NCBI GenBank assembly: GCA_020025755.1 | Contig: JAHHRO010000028.1 | Coordinates: 1-26,948, forward strand | DNA: 26,948 nt | Origin: Butyricicoccus sp. | Lineage (GTDB): Bacteria; Bacillota; Clostridia; Oscillospirales; Butyricicoccaceae | Direction: 5' to 3' | Shown: positions 1-9,007 of the stretch, in pieces | How the letters are laid out: each line of letters opens with the position of its first letter | Position numbering within the stretch: position 1 is the first letter of the stretch | Notes under the pieces: generated by a model | Databases searched by the model: none | Told to the model about the DNA's origin: nothing | The model's input: the letters and a program-made list of their open reading frames with translations, nothing else | Made by a program: the position numbers and the translations under genes

Positions 1-707
1 CCTGTCTTGATAGAAAGCGGCTGCTTCAAAAGTGAAACACTGCTATCCTCATATTGCAAGTCAAATCGCAGCTTCCATTTCCCCTCAAACTCCTGCTCTA
101 CTTGCGCTGTTTCGGTGTTACAAAGGCGAAGATTCTCCAATACAGCCTTTGTGTGACCCATTTTAATGCCACTTCCCTCATCCACCGTGATTTGTTGTAC
201 ATACTGCACGCGATTATCTACTGGATCTTCATCAACAAACCATGATGTTCCATGACTTCCACCCATATATCCAAGCTGTAATTCACCATCGATCATCAGA
301 TCATGATTTTCATCCAGCCCCCACGATGTGCCATCCTGCTTTTCCATCGTAAACACCACATTCAGATTATGTTTGTCACCCAAGATCGCGTCCACAGTTA
401 CTGTCACACCTGCATCCGTATCCGAAACACCGATCGGTTTCCCGATCTTATCAATGATCTCCGTATGAGTACGACCAAACACCGACGCAAACGCATCGCT
501 TGCGAGTCCGCTGTACACAGCCCCTGCTCCCATCGTGAGCACCACCACCGCTGCCGCAACCGCTGCAACAGGCTTGATTTTCAGCCATTTTCTTCCCATT
601 CTTGTATCCTGCCTCTCTTGTGCCTCCATCAGCTGATTTACCATTTTTTCTTTTTGTTCCTCAGAAAAACGCAAGTCATGCATGCGATCTTTATACTCCT
701 TGTTCAC
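1..707 (-). CDS. DUF4179-type membrane anti-sigma factor (partial, 3' end off window)
   Basis: I read this by translating the minus strand from a GTG at 707; it runs open to the left edge (about 235 residues), so the C-terminus is missing. The start follows GGAGGG with 7 nt spacing, and the gene overlaps the end of the sigma gene by 17 nt, which implies translational coupling. The first ~38 residues are charged and cytoplasmic-looking (MNKEYKDRMHDLRFSEEQ...). One hydrophobic helix follows at about residues 40-58 (KPVAAVAAAVVVLTMGAGAV). Next comes the DUF4179 signature around GKPIGVSDTDAGVTVTVDAI. Such proteins sit in the membrane, hold the cognate ECF sigma factor inactive and release it on an envelope signal. 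The pairing with the sigma gene is seen; the anti-sigma role is inferred from family and position. The signal is unknown. Confidence 0.82.
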   Translation of the reverse strand, partial: MNKEYKDRMHDLRFSEEQKEKMVNQLMEAQERQDTRMGRKWLKIKPVAAVAAAVVVLTMGAGAVYSGLASDAFASVFGRTHTEIIDKIGKPIGVSDTDAGVTVTVDAILGDKHNLNVVFTMEKQDGTSWGLDENHDLMIDGELQLGYMGGSHGTSWFVDEDPVDNRVQYVQQITVDEGSGIKMGHTKAVLENLRLCNTETAQVEQEFEGKWKLRFDLQYEDSSVSLLKQPLSIKT

Positions 708-1188
708 AACAATTCCCTCCTAACGTTTGTTTTAAGCGTTTTCTGCCCCGATCGAGTCTCGTATTGATCGTCGCAGGACGTTCTCCAAGGATCTCTGCAA
801 TCTCCTTGATGTGATATCCCTCATAGTAATGCAGATAGATTGGTACACGATATTTTTCCGGCAGGGTCTGTACCATTGCAAGGACGGAATCCTCCTCTGT
901 CTCCGGCTGTGCGATTTCTGCGCAGGCTTCTATATTGCAGTGCCGCGTCCACCATGCACTTTTCAGGATATCCTTGCACGCATTGGCTGCTGTTCGTAAA
1001 ATCCATGCTTTTTCATGCTCTGGGCTTTCAAACTGCGGCGCACTTGTCAAATACTTTAAAAAAACCGTCTGACAGATATCCTCTGCATCATAGGTGGATC
1101 TTAAATAAGTATAACTGAGACGCAAAATCATATCGGCATAGGTATAGACGAGCCGTTCTGCCTGTTCACGCTCAAACTGTTGTTCCAT
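691..1188 (-). CDS. ECF-type RNA polymerase sigma factor
   Basis: The product is 165 aa, the usual size for a sigma-70 family extracytoplasmic-function factor. Region 2 (core binding and -10 recognition) spans roughly residues 12-80 and includes LRLSYTYLRSTYDAEDICQT, the typical region 2 helix with the DAED motif. Region 4 (about 105-155) contains LPEKYRVPIYLHYYEGYHIK followed by EIAEILGERPATINTRLDRG, a canonical -35-recognising helix-turn-helix. The ATG at 1188 is preceded by GAAAGGAG with good spacing. The gene is followed by a coupled membrane protein with a DUF4179 domain, the standard sigma/anti-sigma arrangement. It probably directs a small envelope-response regulon including its own operon. 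I could not identify a convincing ECF promoter upstream. Confidence 0.93.
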   Translation of the reverse strand: MEQQFEREQAERLVYTYADMILRLSYTYLRSTYDAEDICQTVFLKYLTSAPQFESPEHEKAWILRTAANACKDILKSAWWTRHCNIEACAEIAQPETEEDSVLAMVQTLPEKYRVPIYLHYYEGYHIKEIAEILGERPATINTRLDRGRKRLKQTLGGNCCEQGV

Positions 1189-1356
1189 AAGCTGACTCCT
1201 TTCGGCGCACCCGTTTACCTAGGATCGGGCTTTCTACCGCTTTCACCTACAATACGAATGAGCCGCCCGATTTCTCTCACATATAAAAAATATTACAAAA
1301 AATTTGCGCAAAAAGAAAGCCCTCTGTGGTGTCATTCTCTCCGTGCAAACAAATCA

Positions 1357-1394
1357 CCCCATCTATCCGAACATATCTGCCCGAATAGATGGGG
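1357..1394 (-). terminator. Stem-loop at the end of the fucose operon
   Basis: A 10-bp perfect inverted repeat (CCCCATCTAT at 1357-1366, ATAGATGGGG at 1385-1394) with an 18-nt loop lies 39 nt past the stop of the last fucose-operon gene. On the minus strand it is followed by TGATTTGTTTG, a weak T-rich tail. On the plus strand it is followed by TTTCGCTTTTT. It probably terminates the operon and may work in both directions. The 1189-1432 gap otherwise holds only AT-rich sequence and the sigma gene's ribosome binding site. Confidence 0.65.
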
Positions 1395-1432
1395 TTTCGC
1401 TTTTTCAAATAATGATTTACTTTTCTATGGAA

Positions 1433-2356
1433 TCAGCCGAATTTTTCCATTGCGAGCAGCAATGCGCCCTCGATCGCGGAGCGTTTTGGTGCTTGCAGTT
1501 CACAGCCAAGTGCCTCCACTCTTTCACGAAGCGGCTTCAGGATCAGTTCCTCAGAGCGGAACAATCCACCGGAATAGGAAACAGGAATGCGATCGACCGA
1601 AAATTCCAGTCTTGTTTTGAGCGCATTGACAAGGCTGGTCAGTTCGTCAGCAGCTGCTTCATACACTGCATTGACGCTTTCATCCCCTGCAAGTGCCGCC
1701 TGCATCGCATATCTCTGGAAATCCGCCACACGATCACGATGGGTTACAAAATCTGCCATTGCAATATCAATAAGCTGGTATGCGTCCTTGAGCGCAAATG
1801 CCTCTGTCACAATGTCATAAAGCGCACCGCGTGGAACACGCCCATCTGCCTGCTTTGCGAACAAGTGCATAGCTTCGAGTCCGACCCAATAACAAGAGCC
1901 TTCATCTCCCATAAAGTATCCCCAGCCGCCCGAGCGGTCAAAGGTTTGGTTCTTGTCGCGTCCAAACGCGATCGCACCCGTTCCAGATACCACATGGATG
2001 CCTTCTTCACATGCGAGTGAGCCTGCCCAGCCAACTTCTCCATCATTTACAAGGTAAATTGGCATGGGTGCAAGGGCTTTTTCCATTTCCGCCATAATGA
2101 TTTTATCATTTTCTTGATTCTCACCATAAGATGGCATACCAATGCAGCATCCTGCGCAATCAGCAAGGCTGATGCCGGCACTGTCCACGCATTCCCGAAT
2201 ACCATTCACCACGCGCGAGATCGCTTCTTCCATGGGAATGGAGCGATACGAGCAAGTCGGATACAAAACTGTTTTGATCGGGACTCCATCTGCATGGGAG
2301 ACTGCAATTTCTGTCTTAGTCCCTCCGCCATCTACTCCCACATACCACTTTTCCAT
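1433..2356 (-). CDS. BadF/BadG-type sugar kinase, N-acetylglucosamine kinase-like
   Basis: This is a 307-aa ASKHA-fold kinase of the BadF/BadG/BcrA/BcrD ATPase family, the family that includes eukaryote-like GlcNAc kinases. The phosphate-1 loop DGGGTKT is at residues 9-15. The middle of the protein has the GTGAIAFGRD phosphate-2 motif followed by GGWGYFMGDEGSCYW, typical of the GlcNAc/glucosamine kinase branch. The C-terminal SYSGGLFRS is the adenosine-site motif. The start ATG follows TAGGAGG. It is the last gene of the fucose operon, 40 nt after fucI. No fucose pathway step needs it, so it may phosphorylate the sugar left when the fucosidase cleaves a fucoside such as Fuc-GlcNAc. That substrate is inferred. 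2-Hydroxyacyl-CoA dehydratase activation, another role in this superfamily, is unlikely here. Confidence 0.85.
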   Translation of the reverse strand: MEKWYVGVDGGGTKTEIAVSHADGVPIKTVLYPTCSYRSIPMEEAISRVVNGIRECVDSAGISLADCAGCCIGMPSYGENQENDKIIMAEMEKALAPMPIYLVNDGEVGWAGSLACEEGIHVVSGTGAIAFGRDKNQTFDRSGGWGYFMGDEGSCYWVGLEAMHLFAKQADGRVPRGALYDIVTEAFALKDAYQLIDIAMADFVTHRDRVADFQRYAMQAALAGDESVNAVYEAAADELTSLVNALKTRLEFSVDRIPVSYSGGLFRSEELILKPLRERVEALGCELQAPKRSAIEGALLLAMEKFG

Positions 2357-2396
2357 AGAGTGCCTCCTAAATTCTCATTACTTCATATTCAGCAAC

Positions 2397-4181
2397 TTAT
2401 CGATACAACGCACCATACGCGCTGCAAGCTCGCATATCCGCAGATTCTAGATCTGCTGTACCAAATGCAGCCCAAGCATGCGGACGGAAGATTCGATCTT
2501 CCGGTACATTGTGCATGGAAACCGGAATGCGCAGCATGGATGCCAGCGTGATCAGCTCTGCGCCAACATGCCCATAAACGGTTACACCATGGTTTGCGCC
2601 CCAGTTTGCCATGACCTCGTAGACATCTCGGAATGCACCGTTTCCAGTGAGACGCGGTACAAACCATGTGGTGGGCCAAGTGCGGTCGGTACGCTGATCC
2701 AGTGTATCATGCACATCACCCGGTAAAACGACCGTATTGCCTTCTGCAATTTGCAGGACTGGACCAACGCCCTCCACAATATTCAGGCGCAGTAAGGTGA
2801 CCGGCATTTCAGCCTGTGTCTTGAAGTGACTGGAGAATCCGCCGCCACGGAAATACTCATAATTTGCCCGACACCAGTCTGTTGCCGCTGTACATGCCTC
2901 TATATCTGCATCTGTCATTTCATAGAATGGCTTCATGCAATGTGTGCCATTCTGATCGACCGCTGCACCCGTTGCATCGAGCGCAGTTGCACCCGAATTG
3001 ATGAGATGAATAAAGCCCTGCGCTGCACTGCCCTCCGGCTTGATGCCTGTCACGCGCTCACACGCTTCCGGACTCCAATAGGTACGCACATCATGGAAGC
3101 ATGGGGCAGTACCGGAAACCAATGTGCCAAGCAGCATGGATACACCATTGAGTGTATCATTTTCCGTTGCAAACGGTGTAGGTGCTTTTGCACCATTCCA
3201 GTTGAAGGTCGATGCCAGCATTGCCTCCATGAAATCGCCATTGGGCAGCCAATCTGTCCAATTTCGCTGCCCCTGGAATCCACCGGCAACCGCATTCTTA
3301 CCGAGTGCTTCCTCATGCCAACCCTTATCGGCAAGCTTTGGATTGCCAAACAGAATATCGTGTACGATCAGTGTCATTTTGACAACAAATTCCCAATCCT
3401 TTTCCGCTGGTACCACCTTGGATTTTGTGACGATTTCAGGCAGTGTCTTACCTGCATTGCAGTCATAGCCTTCCTTACAATGTGCCTTGACCCACGTCAG
3501 TGCCTTGTTATACTCGTCCTCATCATAAATTCCCAACGTAATGCGGCGCACGATCTCTGTCATGTCCACCCATTCCGGACGCATACCAAGATACTTCTGG
3601 AAAAAGCTCATATCGCAGAACGAGCCCATAATGCCCATAGATACGCCGCCAATATTTACATAGGATTTATCACGCATCCAGCCCACGGATACCGCACCGC
3701 GCGCAAAGCGCAAAATCTTTTGTGCAACATCTTCCGGAATTTCATGATTGTCAGCATCCTGCACATCATGCCCATAAATGGAGAATGCAGGCAGACCTTT
3801 TTGGGCATACGCTGCCATGACTGCCGCGAGATATACCGCGCCCGGGCGTTCTGTTCCGTTAAATCCCCAAACCGCCTTGATGGTATGCGGATTTAAGTCC
3901 ATCGTTTCCGTGCCATAGCACCAGCATGGTGTAACGGTCAGCGTCGCGCATACATATTCCTGTGCAAACTTTTCAGCACAGCGCGCTGCCTCTACACCGC
4001 CGCCAATGGTGGTATCTGCAATGACACACTGCACCGCTGTGCCATCTGGATATTTCAAGCTGCCGGAAATGAGGTCTGCCGCTGCCTGTGCCATCTTCAT
4101 CGTCTGTTCTTCCAGACTCTCTCTGACACCGCCCCATCTGCCATCAATAGTCGGACGAATGCCAATCTTTGGATACTGCAT
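2397..4181 (-). CDS. fucI: L-fucose isomerase
   Basis: It converts L-fucose to L-fuculose, the first cytoplasmic step of fucose breakdown, using Mn2+. At about 594 aa it matches the usual ~590 aa of FucI. The N-terminus PKIGIRPTIDGRWGGVRESL is diagnostic. Likely metal ligands, numbered from the chosen start, are Glu319 (GDFMEAML), Asp342 (FATENDTLNG) and His531 (NWGANHGVTVYG), by analogy with E. coli Glu337, Asp361 and His528. I chose the ATG at 4181 because AAGGAG lies 9 nt upstream. The ATG two codons earlier (4187) is only 3 nt from that site, too close. A 120-nt gap separates it from the upstream kinase gene, the widest gap in the operon apart from the one after the binding protein. I saw no clear internal promoter there. 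Confidence 0.97.
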   Translation of the reverse strand: MQYPKIGIRPTIDGRWGGVRESLEEQTMKMAQAAADLISGSLKYPDGTAVQCVIADTTIGGGVEAARCAEKFAQEYVCATLTVTPCWCYGTETMDLNPHTIKAVWGFNGTERPGAVYLAAVMAAYAQKGLPAFSIYGHDVQDADNHEIPEDVAQKILRFARGAVSVGWMRDKSYVNIGGVSMGIMGSFCDMSFFQKYLGMRPEWVDMTEIVRRITLGIYDEDEYNKALTWVKAHCKEGYDCNAGKTLPEIVTKSKVVPAEKDWEFVVKMTLIVHDILFGNPKLADKGWHEEALGKNAVAGGFQGQRNWTDWLPNGDFMEAMLASTFNWNGAKAPTPFATENDTLNGVSMLLGTLVSGTAPCFHDVRTYWSPEACERVTGIKPEGSAAQGFIHLINSGATALDATGAAVDQNGTHCMKPFYEMTDADIEACTAATDWCRANYEYFRGGGFSSHFKTQAEMPVTLLRLNIVEGVGPVLQIAEGNTVVLPGDVHDTLDQRTDRTWPTTWFVPRLTGNGAFRDVYEVMANWGANHGVTVYGHVGAELITLASMLRIPVSMHNVPEDRIFRPHAWAAFGTADLESADMRACSAYGALYR

Positions 4182-4310
4182 ATCCATTCACTCCTTCTCT
4201 AAATTGTTGTATTCCGCTCTTTATCTATCGCATTTCCATAAAGGACATAAATTCCCGATGTATCGCTCTATTGGGCATGTTCGTATCCGTATCCTTCACG
4301 CAACACTGAC

Positions 4311-5705
4311 TTACGTCAGGCGTTCATATCTCCGCATGGACTCCTCCCAATGGATTCCATCGTTTGGAATACCCAGTGCTTCCATTTGTACCAGAAGATT
4401 TCCGAGTACGGTCGCTTCCACAGGGCCTGCGAAAACCGTACATCCTATACGATTGGCTGTTAACTGAGGCAAAAGCTTGCCGCGCGAGCCACCACCAACG
4501 ATATGCAGCCCTTTGACTGAGGTCTGCGTACATTGCTCAATTTCTCTCACAGTCCTTGCATAGGTATCTGCCAGGCTTTCATAAATACAGCGTACAACAT
4601 CTCCGGGCGACTGCGGTACAGGCTGACCCGTTTTTTGACACAGGGCGCAGATCTGTCCCGGAACATCCCCCGGAACTGCAAGCACAGGATCTTGTGTATC
4701 AATACGGCTTTCACAGTTTGACTTCTCTGCCCATGCTTCGAGCTGCGCAAAGCTATATTGCTTTCCTTCCCGTTCCCACTGTCTGCGTGATTCCTGCACC
4801 AGCCACAGCCCAGTCAAATTCTTGAGAAAATGGATCTTTCCACCGTGTCCGCCCTCGTTTGCAAATGCATATTCGTATGCCTGTTCACTTGTTACCGGTG
4901 TATCCCGCTCGATACCAAGCAGTGACCATGTACCGCTGGATAAAAACGCGGTATCCGGTGCATCATGCAGCGTAGATGCAACCGCACTTGCCGTGTCGTG
5001 ACTGGAAACCGCAATCACAGGCACGGATGGAATGCCGCACGCTTCACACACCTCCTGTGATAGCTTACCGCGAATGCTTCCCGATGGTGTGACGGGCGGA
5101 AAAATTTGTGGGATACCCAAGGCTTCAAACACCTCGCTTGCCCACACTTTTTTCCGGCAGTCCATCAGCTGTGTGGTGGAGCAAATAGAGTATTCTGCAC
5201 CGCAAACGCCTGTCAGCAGATAGGCCAGTAAGTCGGGCATCAGCAAAGCGGTCTGTGCACGGTTCCAAATATCCGGATCTTCTTTGTGGAGTGCAAACAG
5301 CTGAAACGCGGTATTGATTTCCATGATCTGACTGCCTGTCGTTTCATAGAGACGCTGTGCAGGGATTTTTTGAAACACCTCGGGAAGGATTCCATTGGTA
5401 CGCTGGTCTCGATAATGGACGGGCGGCTGTAACAGCTTTCCATCCTTGTCCAGCAAGCCAAAATCCACGCCCCAAGTATCGATCCCAACTGCATCAAAGC
5501 CGCCTGCCTCATGTGCTTTCCGCAGCGCATACCTGATTTCTGTAAACAGGGTATCAATATCCCAGCACATATGATCCTGATAAAAAATCGGAACATTTTC
5601 CCAACGATGGATCTCTTCCATCATAAGTGTGCTGCCCTGTATGGATCCAAGCATTGCACGCGCACTGGATGCTCCAAAATCCAGTGCCAGCATCCGTCCA
5701 GCCAT
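4311..5705 (-). CDS. rhaB: RhaB-type FGGY kinase, probable L-fuculokinase
   Basis: This 464-aa FGGY-family carbohydrate kinase is RhaB-like throughout: LDFGASSARAML near the N-terminus, VGIDTWGVDFGLLDKDGK, HYRDQRTNG, VSSHDTASAVAS, AFLSSGTWSLLG, and IVGGGSRGKLL with AGPVEATVLGN near the C-terminus. By sequence it belongs with rhamnulokinases. By context, with fucI, fucA and a fucosidase, it most likely phosphorylates L-fuculose at O1. The start at 5705 is preferred over an ATG at 5729 because GGAGAGG lies 9 nt upstream and it follows the aldolase stop by one base (TGATATG), a reinitiation arrangement. The symbol is a family label; L-rhamnulose use cannot be excluded, although no rhamnose isomerase is nearby. 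Confidence 0.9.
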   Translation of the reverse strand: MAGRMLALDFGASSARAMLGSIQGSTLMMEEIHRWENVPIFYQDHMCWDIDTLFTEIRYALRKAHEAGGFDAVGIDTWGVDFGLLDKDGKLLQPPVHYRDQRTNGILPEVFQKIPAQRLYETTGSQIMEINTAFQLFALHKEDPDIWNRAQTALLMPDLLAYLLTGVCGAEYSICSTTQLMDCRKKVWASEVFEALGIPQIFPPVTPSGSIRGKLSQEVCEACGIPSVPVIAVSSHDTASAVASTLHDAPDTAFLSSGTWSLLGIERDTPVTSEQAYEYAFANEGGHGGKIHFLKNLTGLWLVQESRRQWEREGKQYSFAQLEAWAEKSNCESRIDTQDPVLAVPGDVPGQICALCQKTGQPVPQSPGDVVRCIYESLADTYARTVREIEQCTQTSVKGLHIVGGGSRGKLLPQLTANRIGCTVFAGPVEATVLGNLLVQMEALGIPNDGIHWEESMRRYERLT

Positions 5706-5706
5706 A

Positions 5707-6402
5707 TCAGACGCCCTCTCCGTCTGCACTGTACTTCTTATATCCCGGATGCTTGCCTGTCACACCATAATAGGAACGAAGATCAATGAGTTTCTGGATA
5801 TTATCGCGCGAAATATCATGGCTTCCGCCGAGAATCACTGCGTTGATCGTGATTTTCGCCCACAGTTCGAGCGATTCCATGCGATAAAATGCCGTAATGA
5901 GATCCGCACCCAGCGCAAGCGCACCATGGTTTTCCAAAAGTACCACATCATGCTCCTGCAAATACGGCGCAATGCGCTCCGGTACTTCCGTTGTGGACGG
6001 GGTCGCATACGGCGTCAGCGGAACAGAACCAATGACTGCAACGTCCTCAATCATATTGTACATATCCATCGGTTTATGCGCAACTGCAAATCCGGTTGCC
6101 CCCGGTGGGTGTGCGTGCACCACTGCACCAATATCCGGACGGTCTGCATAGCACCGCATGTGCATTTTGATTTCGCTTGACGGACGCAGTCCCTCCATCG
6201 CTTCCACCACTGCGCCAGTTCCGTCGACGAGCAACAGCTTTTCAGGGGTAATAAAGGCTTTTGACATTCCAGTCGGGGTTGCCAGATACAGATTTTCTGC
6301 AACACGAACGGTCACATTTCCGTCATTTGCTGCAACCCAGCCAAGCTGCCACATTTTATAACAGATATCACAGACCTGTTCTCTTATCTCCTGATAACGC
6401 AT
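5707..6402 (-). CDS. fucA: L-fuculose-1-phosphate aldolase (class II, zinc)
   Basis: It cleaves L-fuculose-1-phosphate to dihydroxyacetone phosphate and L-lactaldehyde. The 231-aa protein has the class II aldolase/adducin fold with the expected zinc site: Glu77 in PSSEIKMHM, His96 and His98 in VVHAHPPGATG, and His159 in LLENHGALALG. ANDGNVTVRV at residues 25-34 forms part of the phosphate site. A GAAAGGAG site upstream favours the ATG at 6402 over a possible ATG at 6432, which would overlap the upstream gene. The gene sits between the Gfo/Idh oxidoreductase and the kinase. Ribulose-phosphate epimerase and adducin-like relatives share the fold, but the fuc context settles the call. Confidence 0.93.
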   Translation of the reverse strand: MRYQEIREQVCDICYKMWQLGWVAANDGNVTVRVAENLYLATPTGMSKAFITPEKLLLVDGTGAVVEAMEGLRPSSEIKMHMRCYADRPDIGAVVHAHPPGATGFAVAHKPMDMYNMIEDVAVIGSVPLTPYATPSTTEVPERIAPYLQEHDVVLLENHGALALGADLITAFYRMESLELWAKITINAVILGGSHDISRDNIQKLIDLRSYYGVTGKHPGYKKYSADGEGV

Positions 6403-6416
6403 AAAACGCTCCTTTC

Positions 6417-7676
6417 CTACTTGGAAATCCAATCCTGTAAAACGATCGGCGCACCGCCATGCAGTCTGCTTTCCTCCGCTGCCAGCGTTGCAAGATGGCT
6501 TTCCACGGAAGCCGCCGCGCCTGTCTTGCTGTCTGTTGCGCCACTTGCGACGAGCGCAGTAAACTCCCGCATCATGGATACGTCACTGCCACTGTGAGAG
6601 CCACCCTCTGGAATATGCACGGTGATCGTTGTCTGGTTACCAGAAGCAAAGTCAAAGACTTCCAGTTTATTTTCTTCCATGTGTCCCTTGATTTGTCCAT
6701 GGCTGCCCATGACATTGATGATACGCTCACAGTTTTCTGTAAAGGCACTCATGGTCAAGCTTGCATGTACGCCATTTTCAAACGTCATATTAACCATCTG
6801 ATTGTCTACCACATCATTGTCGCAGGCATATACACACCGTCCATACGGACTTGTCTGCAATTCACGCAGTACAGCTTCGTTTGAAGTATCCAGACTGACC
6901 ACCTTGCGGAATCCGCCCAGAGTTGCCTGCGGATGCTCCAAATAGAACCGCGGCGCATAATACGGGCAGGCTTCCTGATGCGGGCAGCCATCCAGACAGC
7001 GGTCCGGTGCGCCTTCTGGGCGGTGCGCCTTGTCAAAGTGACTGAGCGAACCCATGCTGGAAACCTGCTTGCATCTGCTTCCTGCAAGCCATGTCAGAAT
7101 ATCCATATCATGACAGCATTTTGCCAGGATCATCGGACAGCTTTCATCGGTCTTGTTCCAGTTGCCGCGTACAAAGCTATGCGCCATATGCCAATAACCC
7201 ACGCTCTCAAGATGCTGGATATTGACAAGCTGACCGATCACGCCCGATTCAATCAGTTCTTTGAGTTTTACAAAGAATGGAGAATAGCGCAGAACATGAC
7301 AGATACTCAATAGTCTGCCCGTCTCTTTTGCCTTGTCCCCCATCGCAATCAGTTCTTCCCGGCTATAGCTCATCGGCTTTTCACAAAGTACATCATAACC
7401 TTTTTCGAGTGCCTGCATCACTGGCTCAAAGTGCATCCTGTCCTGTGTGCACACAAACACACTGTCTGCAAACTTATCCCGTGCGAGAAGCTCCTTCCAA
7501 TCTGCTACTGCATTTTCCGGCGCAATATGATGCTTTTGCGCACAGAGTTCACGACGGTCTGCGCGCGGCTCTGCAACACCAACGATTTTAAGCGCATTGG
7601 GGAATGCCAACCCATAATCTGCATAGATCTCTCCACGCTGACCAGCTCCCAGCAAAATTGCTGTAATCTGTTTCAT
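6417..7676 (-). CDS. Gfo/Idh/MocA-family NAD(P)-dependent oxidoreductase with Cys cluster
   Basis: The 419-aa protein opens with a Rossmann fold (ILLGAGQRGEIYADYG, residues 7-22). It has the family EKP motif at 99-101 (VLCEKPMSYS) and a catalytic-region AKCCHDMDIL at 186-194. It would oxidise or reduce a sugar hydroxyl, or epimerise or process a glycoside through a keto intermediate, with NAD(P). An unusual feature is a cysteine group: Cys227, Cys231 and Cys237 (RCLDGCPHQEACPYY) plus Cys281 and Cys285 (GRCVYACDNDVV), suggesting a bound metal. The start follows GGAGGGAT and lies 3 nt after the fucosidase stop. Its place between fucosidase and aldolase ties it to fucoside metabolism, but the substrate is not evident. 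Confidence 0.9.
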   Translation of the reverse strand: MKQITAILLGAGQRGEIYADYGLAFPNALKIVGVAEPRADRRELCAQKHHIAPENAVADWKELLARDKFADSVFVCTQDRMHFEPVMQALEKGYDVLCEKPMSYSREELIAMGDKAKETGRLLSICHVLRYSPFFVKLKELIESGVIGQLVNIQHLESVGYWHMAHSFVRGNWNKTDESCPMILAKCCHDMDILTWLAGSRCKQVSSMGSLSHFDKAHRPEGAPDRCLDGCPHQEACPYYAPRFYLEHPQATLGGFRKVVSLDTSNEAVLRELQTSPYGRCVYACDNDVVDNQMVNMTFENGVHASLTMSAFTENCERIINVMGSHGQIKGHMEENKLEVFDFASGNQTTITVHIPEGGSHSGSDVSMMREFTALVASGATDSKTGAAASVESHLATLAAEESRLHGGAPIVLQDWISK

Positions 7677-7679
7677 ACC

Positions 7680-9002
7680 TTATCCCTCCGACTTATCCTT
7701 GAGTGTAATTTCTAAAACAGTGTCTATGGTATCTGGCAGGGGATAACTAAAATGCGGAATATCGCCAAAAGAGATAAACGGAATGTGTGCATAGGACTGT
7801 GTGATCCAGCTGTCTCGCAGCGGCACCTCTGAACCATCTGCCAAGCGGCGGATACACTGGATTTCATCCTTGGAGACACCGGTCAGTGCAAGCGGACCAA
7901 TGGGTGCTTCCAGAACATGCGCATACAGCTTATTGCCATTTTGTGTATACCATCCCCATTCAGGCTTTGGACGGTTGGCATTTCCGCATCCATAAATACT
8001 TGCACTGTTTCGCTCCATCCACTTTCCAATTTCCTGCAGCACCTGCTGGCTCTTGTCATCGACACGTCCCAGCGCATCCGGACCTACGTTCAAAATCATA
8101 TTGCCGCCCTTGCTGACACATTCTACCAGCTTGTGAATGAGCAGGCTTCCCGACTTATACAGCAAGTCGTTTGGATTGTAACCCCAGTTGTTGTTGATTG
8201 TGGTGCAAAGTTCCCACGGCACCGGATCTCCCACAACATTGCGGATTCCCTCGGGCGGAATGATCTGTTCTGGGCTTGCGAAATCGCCGCAATATTCCTC
8301 CGGAACTTCATTGATAATGCTGCCGAATCCCTCACCGCCAACTTCCAGTCGGTTGTCAATAATTACATTCGGCTGATATTTGCGCACCATGCGGACAAGT
8401 TCTGTTGCCTTCCACACTTCACCGCGCATTTCCTCATAGGAGAAATCGAACCAAAGTAAATCAATTTGTCCATAATTGCTGACAAGTTCTTCGATCTGAC
8501 CATGCATATAGCGCAGGTAGTTGTCAAAGTCCACCTTTTCATCCTTGTATGCCTCATTCTCACTCATCGGATGGAACGCATCACCATATTTGGGGTAATC
8601 CGGATGATGCCAGTCGAGCAGAGAATAGTAAAGTCCTACCTTGAGTCCCTCTGCGCGGACTGCGTCAACAAACTCGCGTACAAGATCTCTCCCACAGGCA
8701 GTCATACTGGTATAATCCGTCAGCTTCGAGTCAAACAGGCAGAATCCGTCATGATGCTTGGCTGTCAAGACGACATAGCGCATACCAGCCTTCTTTGCCA
8801 TCTTTGCCCATGCCTTTGGGTCATAACAAACCGGATCGAACTCCTCGATATATGTATAGTCTTGCGGAGCGATGCGCTCTGTACGCATCACCCATTCGCC
8901 CCTGCCGGGGATCGCATAGAGTCCCCAGTGTACGAACATACCAAAGCGATCTTTCATATACCATTTGACGCGCTGCGCGCGTGCTTCCATAAACTGATTC
9001 AT
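7680..9002 (-). CDS. Intracellular alpha-L-fucosidase, GH29
   Basis: It hydrolyses terminal alpha-L-fucose from oligosaccharides with retention. The 440-aa protein shows the GH29 pattern: RFGMFVHWGLYAIPGRGEW at residues 19-37, VLTAKHHDGFCLFDS at 78-92, and LLWFDFSYEE with the probable nucleophile Asp186. The general acid/base is not identifiable by eye. There is no signal peptide or anchor, so it acts in the cytoplasm after import of an intact fucosylated sugar. The gene begins 3 nt past the permease stop, with GAAAGGG as its binding site; the next in-frame ATG is only four codons further. It lacks the long C-terminal beta-sandwich extension of many secreted family members, in line with a short intracellular enzyme. 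Confidence 0.95.
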   Translation of the reverse strand: MNQFMEARAQRVKWYMKDRFGMFVHWGLYAIPGRGEWVMRTERIAPQDYTYIEEFDPVCYDPKAWAKMAKKAGMRYVVLTAKHHDGFCLFDSKLTDYTSMTACGRDLVREFVDAVRAEGLKVGLYYSLLDWHHPDYPKYGDAFHPMSENEAYKDEKVDFDNYLRYMHGQIEELVSNYGQIDLLWFDFSYEEMRGEVWKATELVRMVRKYQPNVIIDNRLEVGGEGFGSIINEVPEEYCGDFASPEQIIPPEGIRNVVGDPVPWELCTTINNNWGYNPNDLLYKSGSLLIHKLVECVSKGGNMILNVGPDALGRVDDKSQQVLQEIGKWMERNSASIYGCGNANRPKPEWGWYTQNGNKLYAHVLEAPIGPLALTGVSKDEIQCIRRLADGSEVPLRDSWITQSYAHIPFISFGDIPHFSYPLPDTIDTVLEITLKDKSEG

Positions 9003-9007
9003 AAGTA

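Noticed and set aside
1189..1300. An ECF-type autoregulated promoter for the sigma gene
   Set aside because: TGTAATATTTTT and CGTATT are present but about 35 nt apart, too far for a -35/-10 pair.
2826..3896. A 356-codon plus-strand frame opposite fucI
   Set aside because: Cys/Ile/His-rich antisense translation within a conserved isomerase gene and no start signal.
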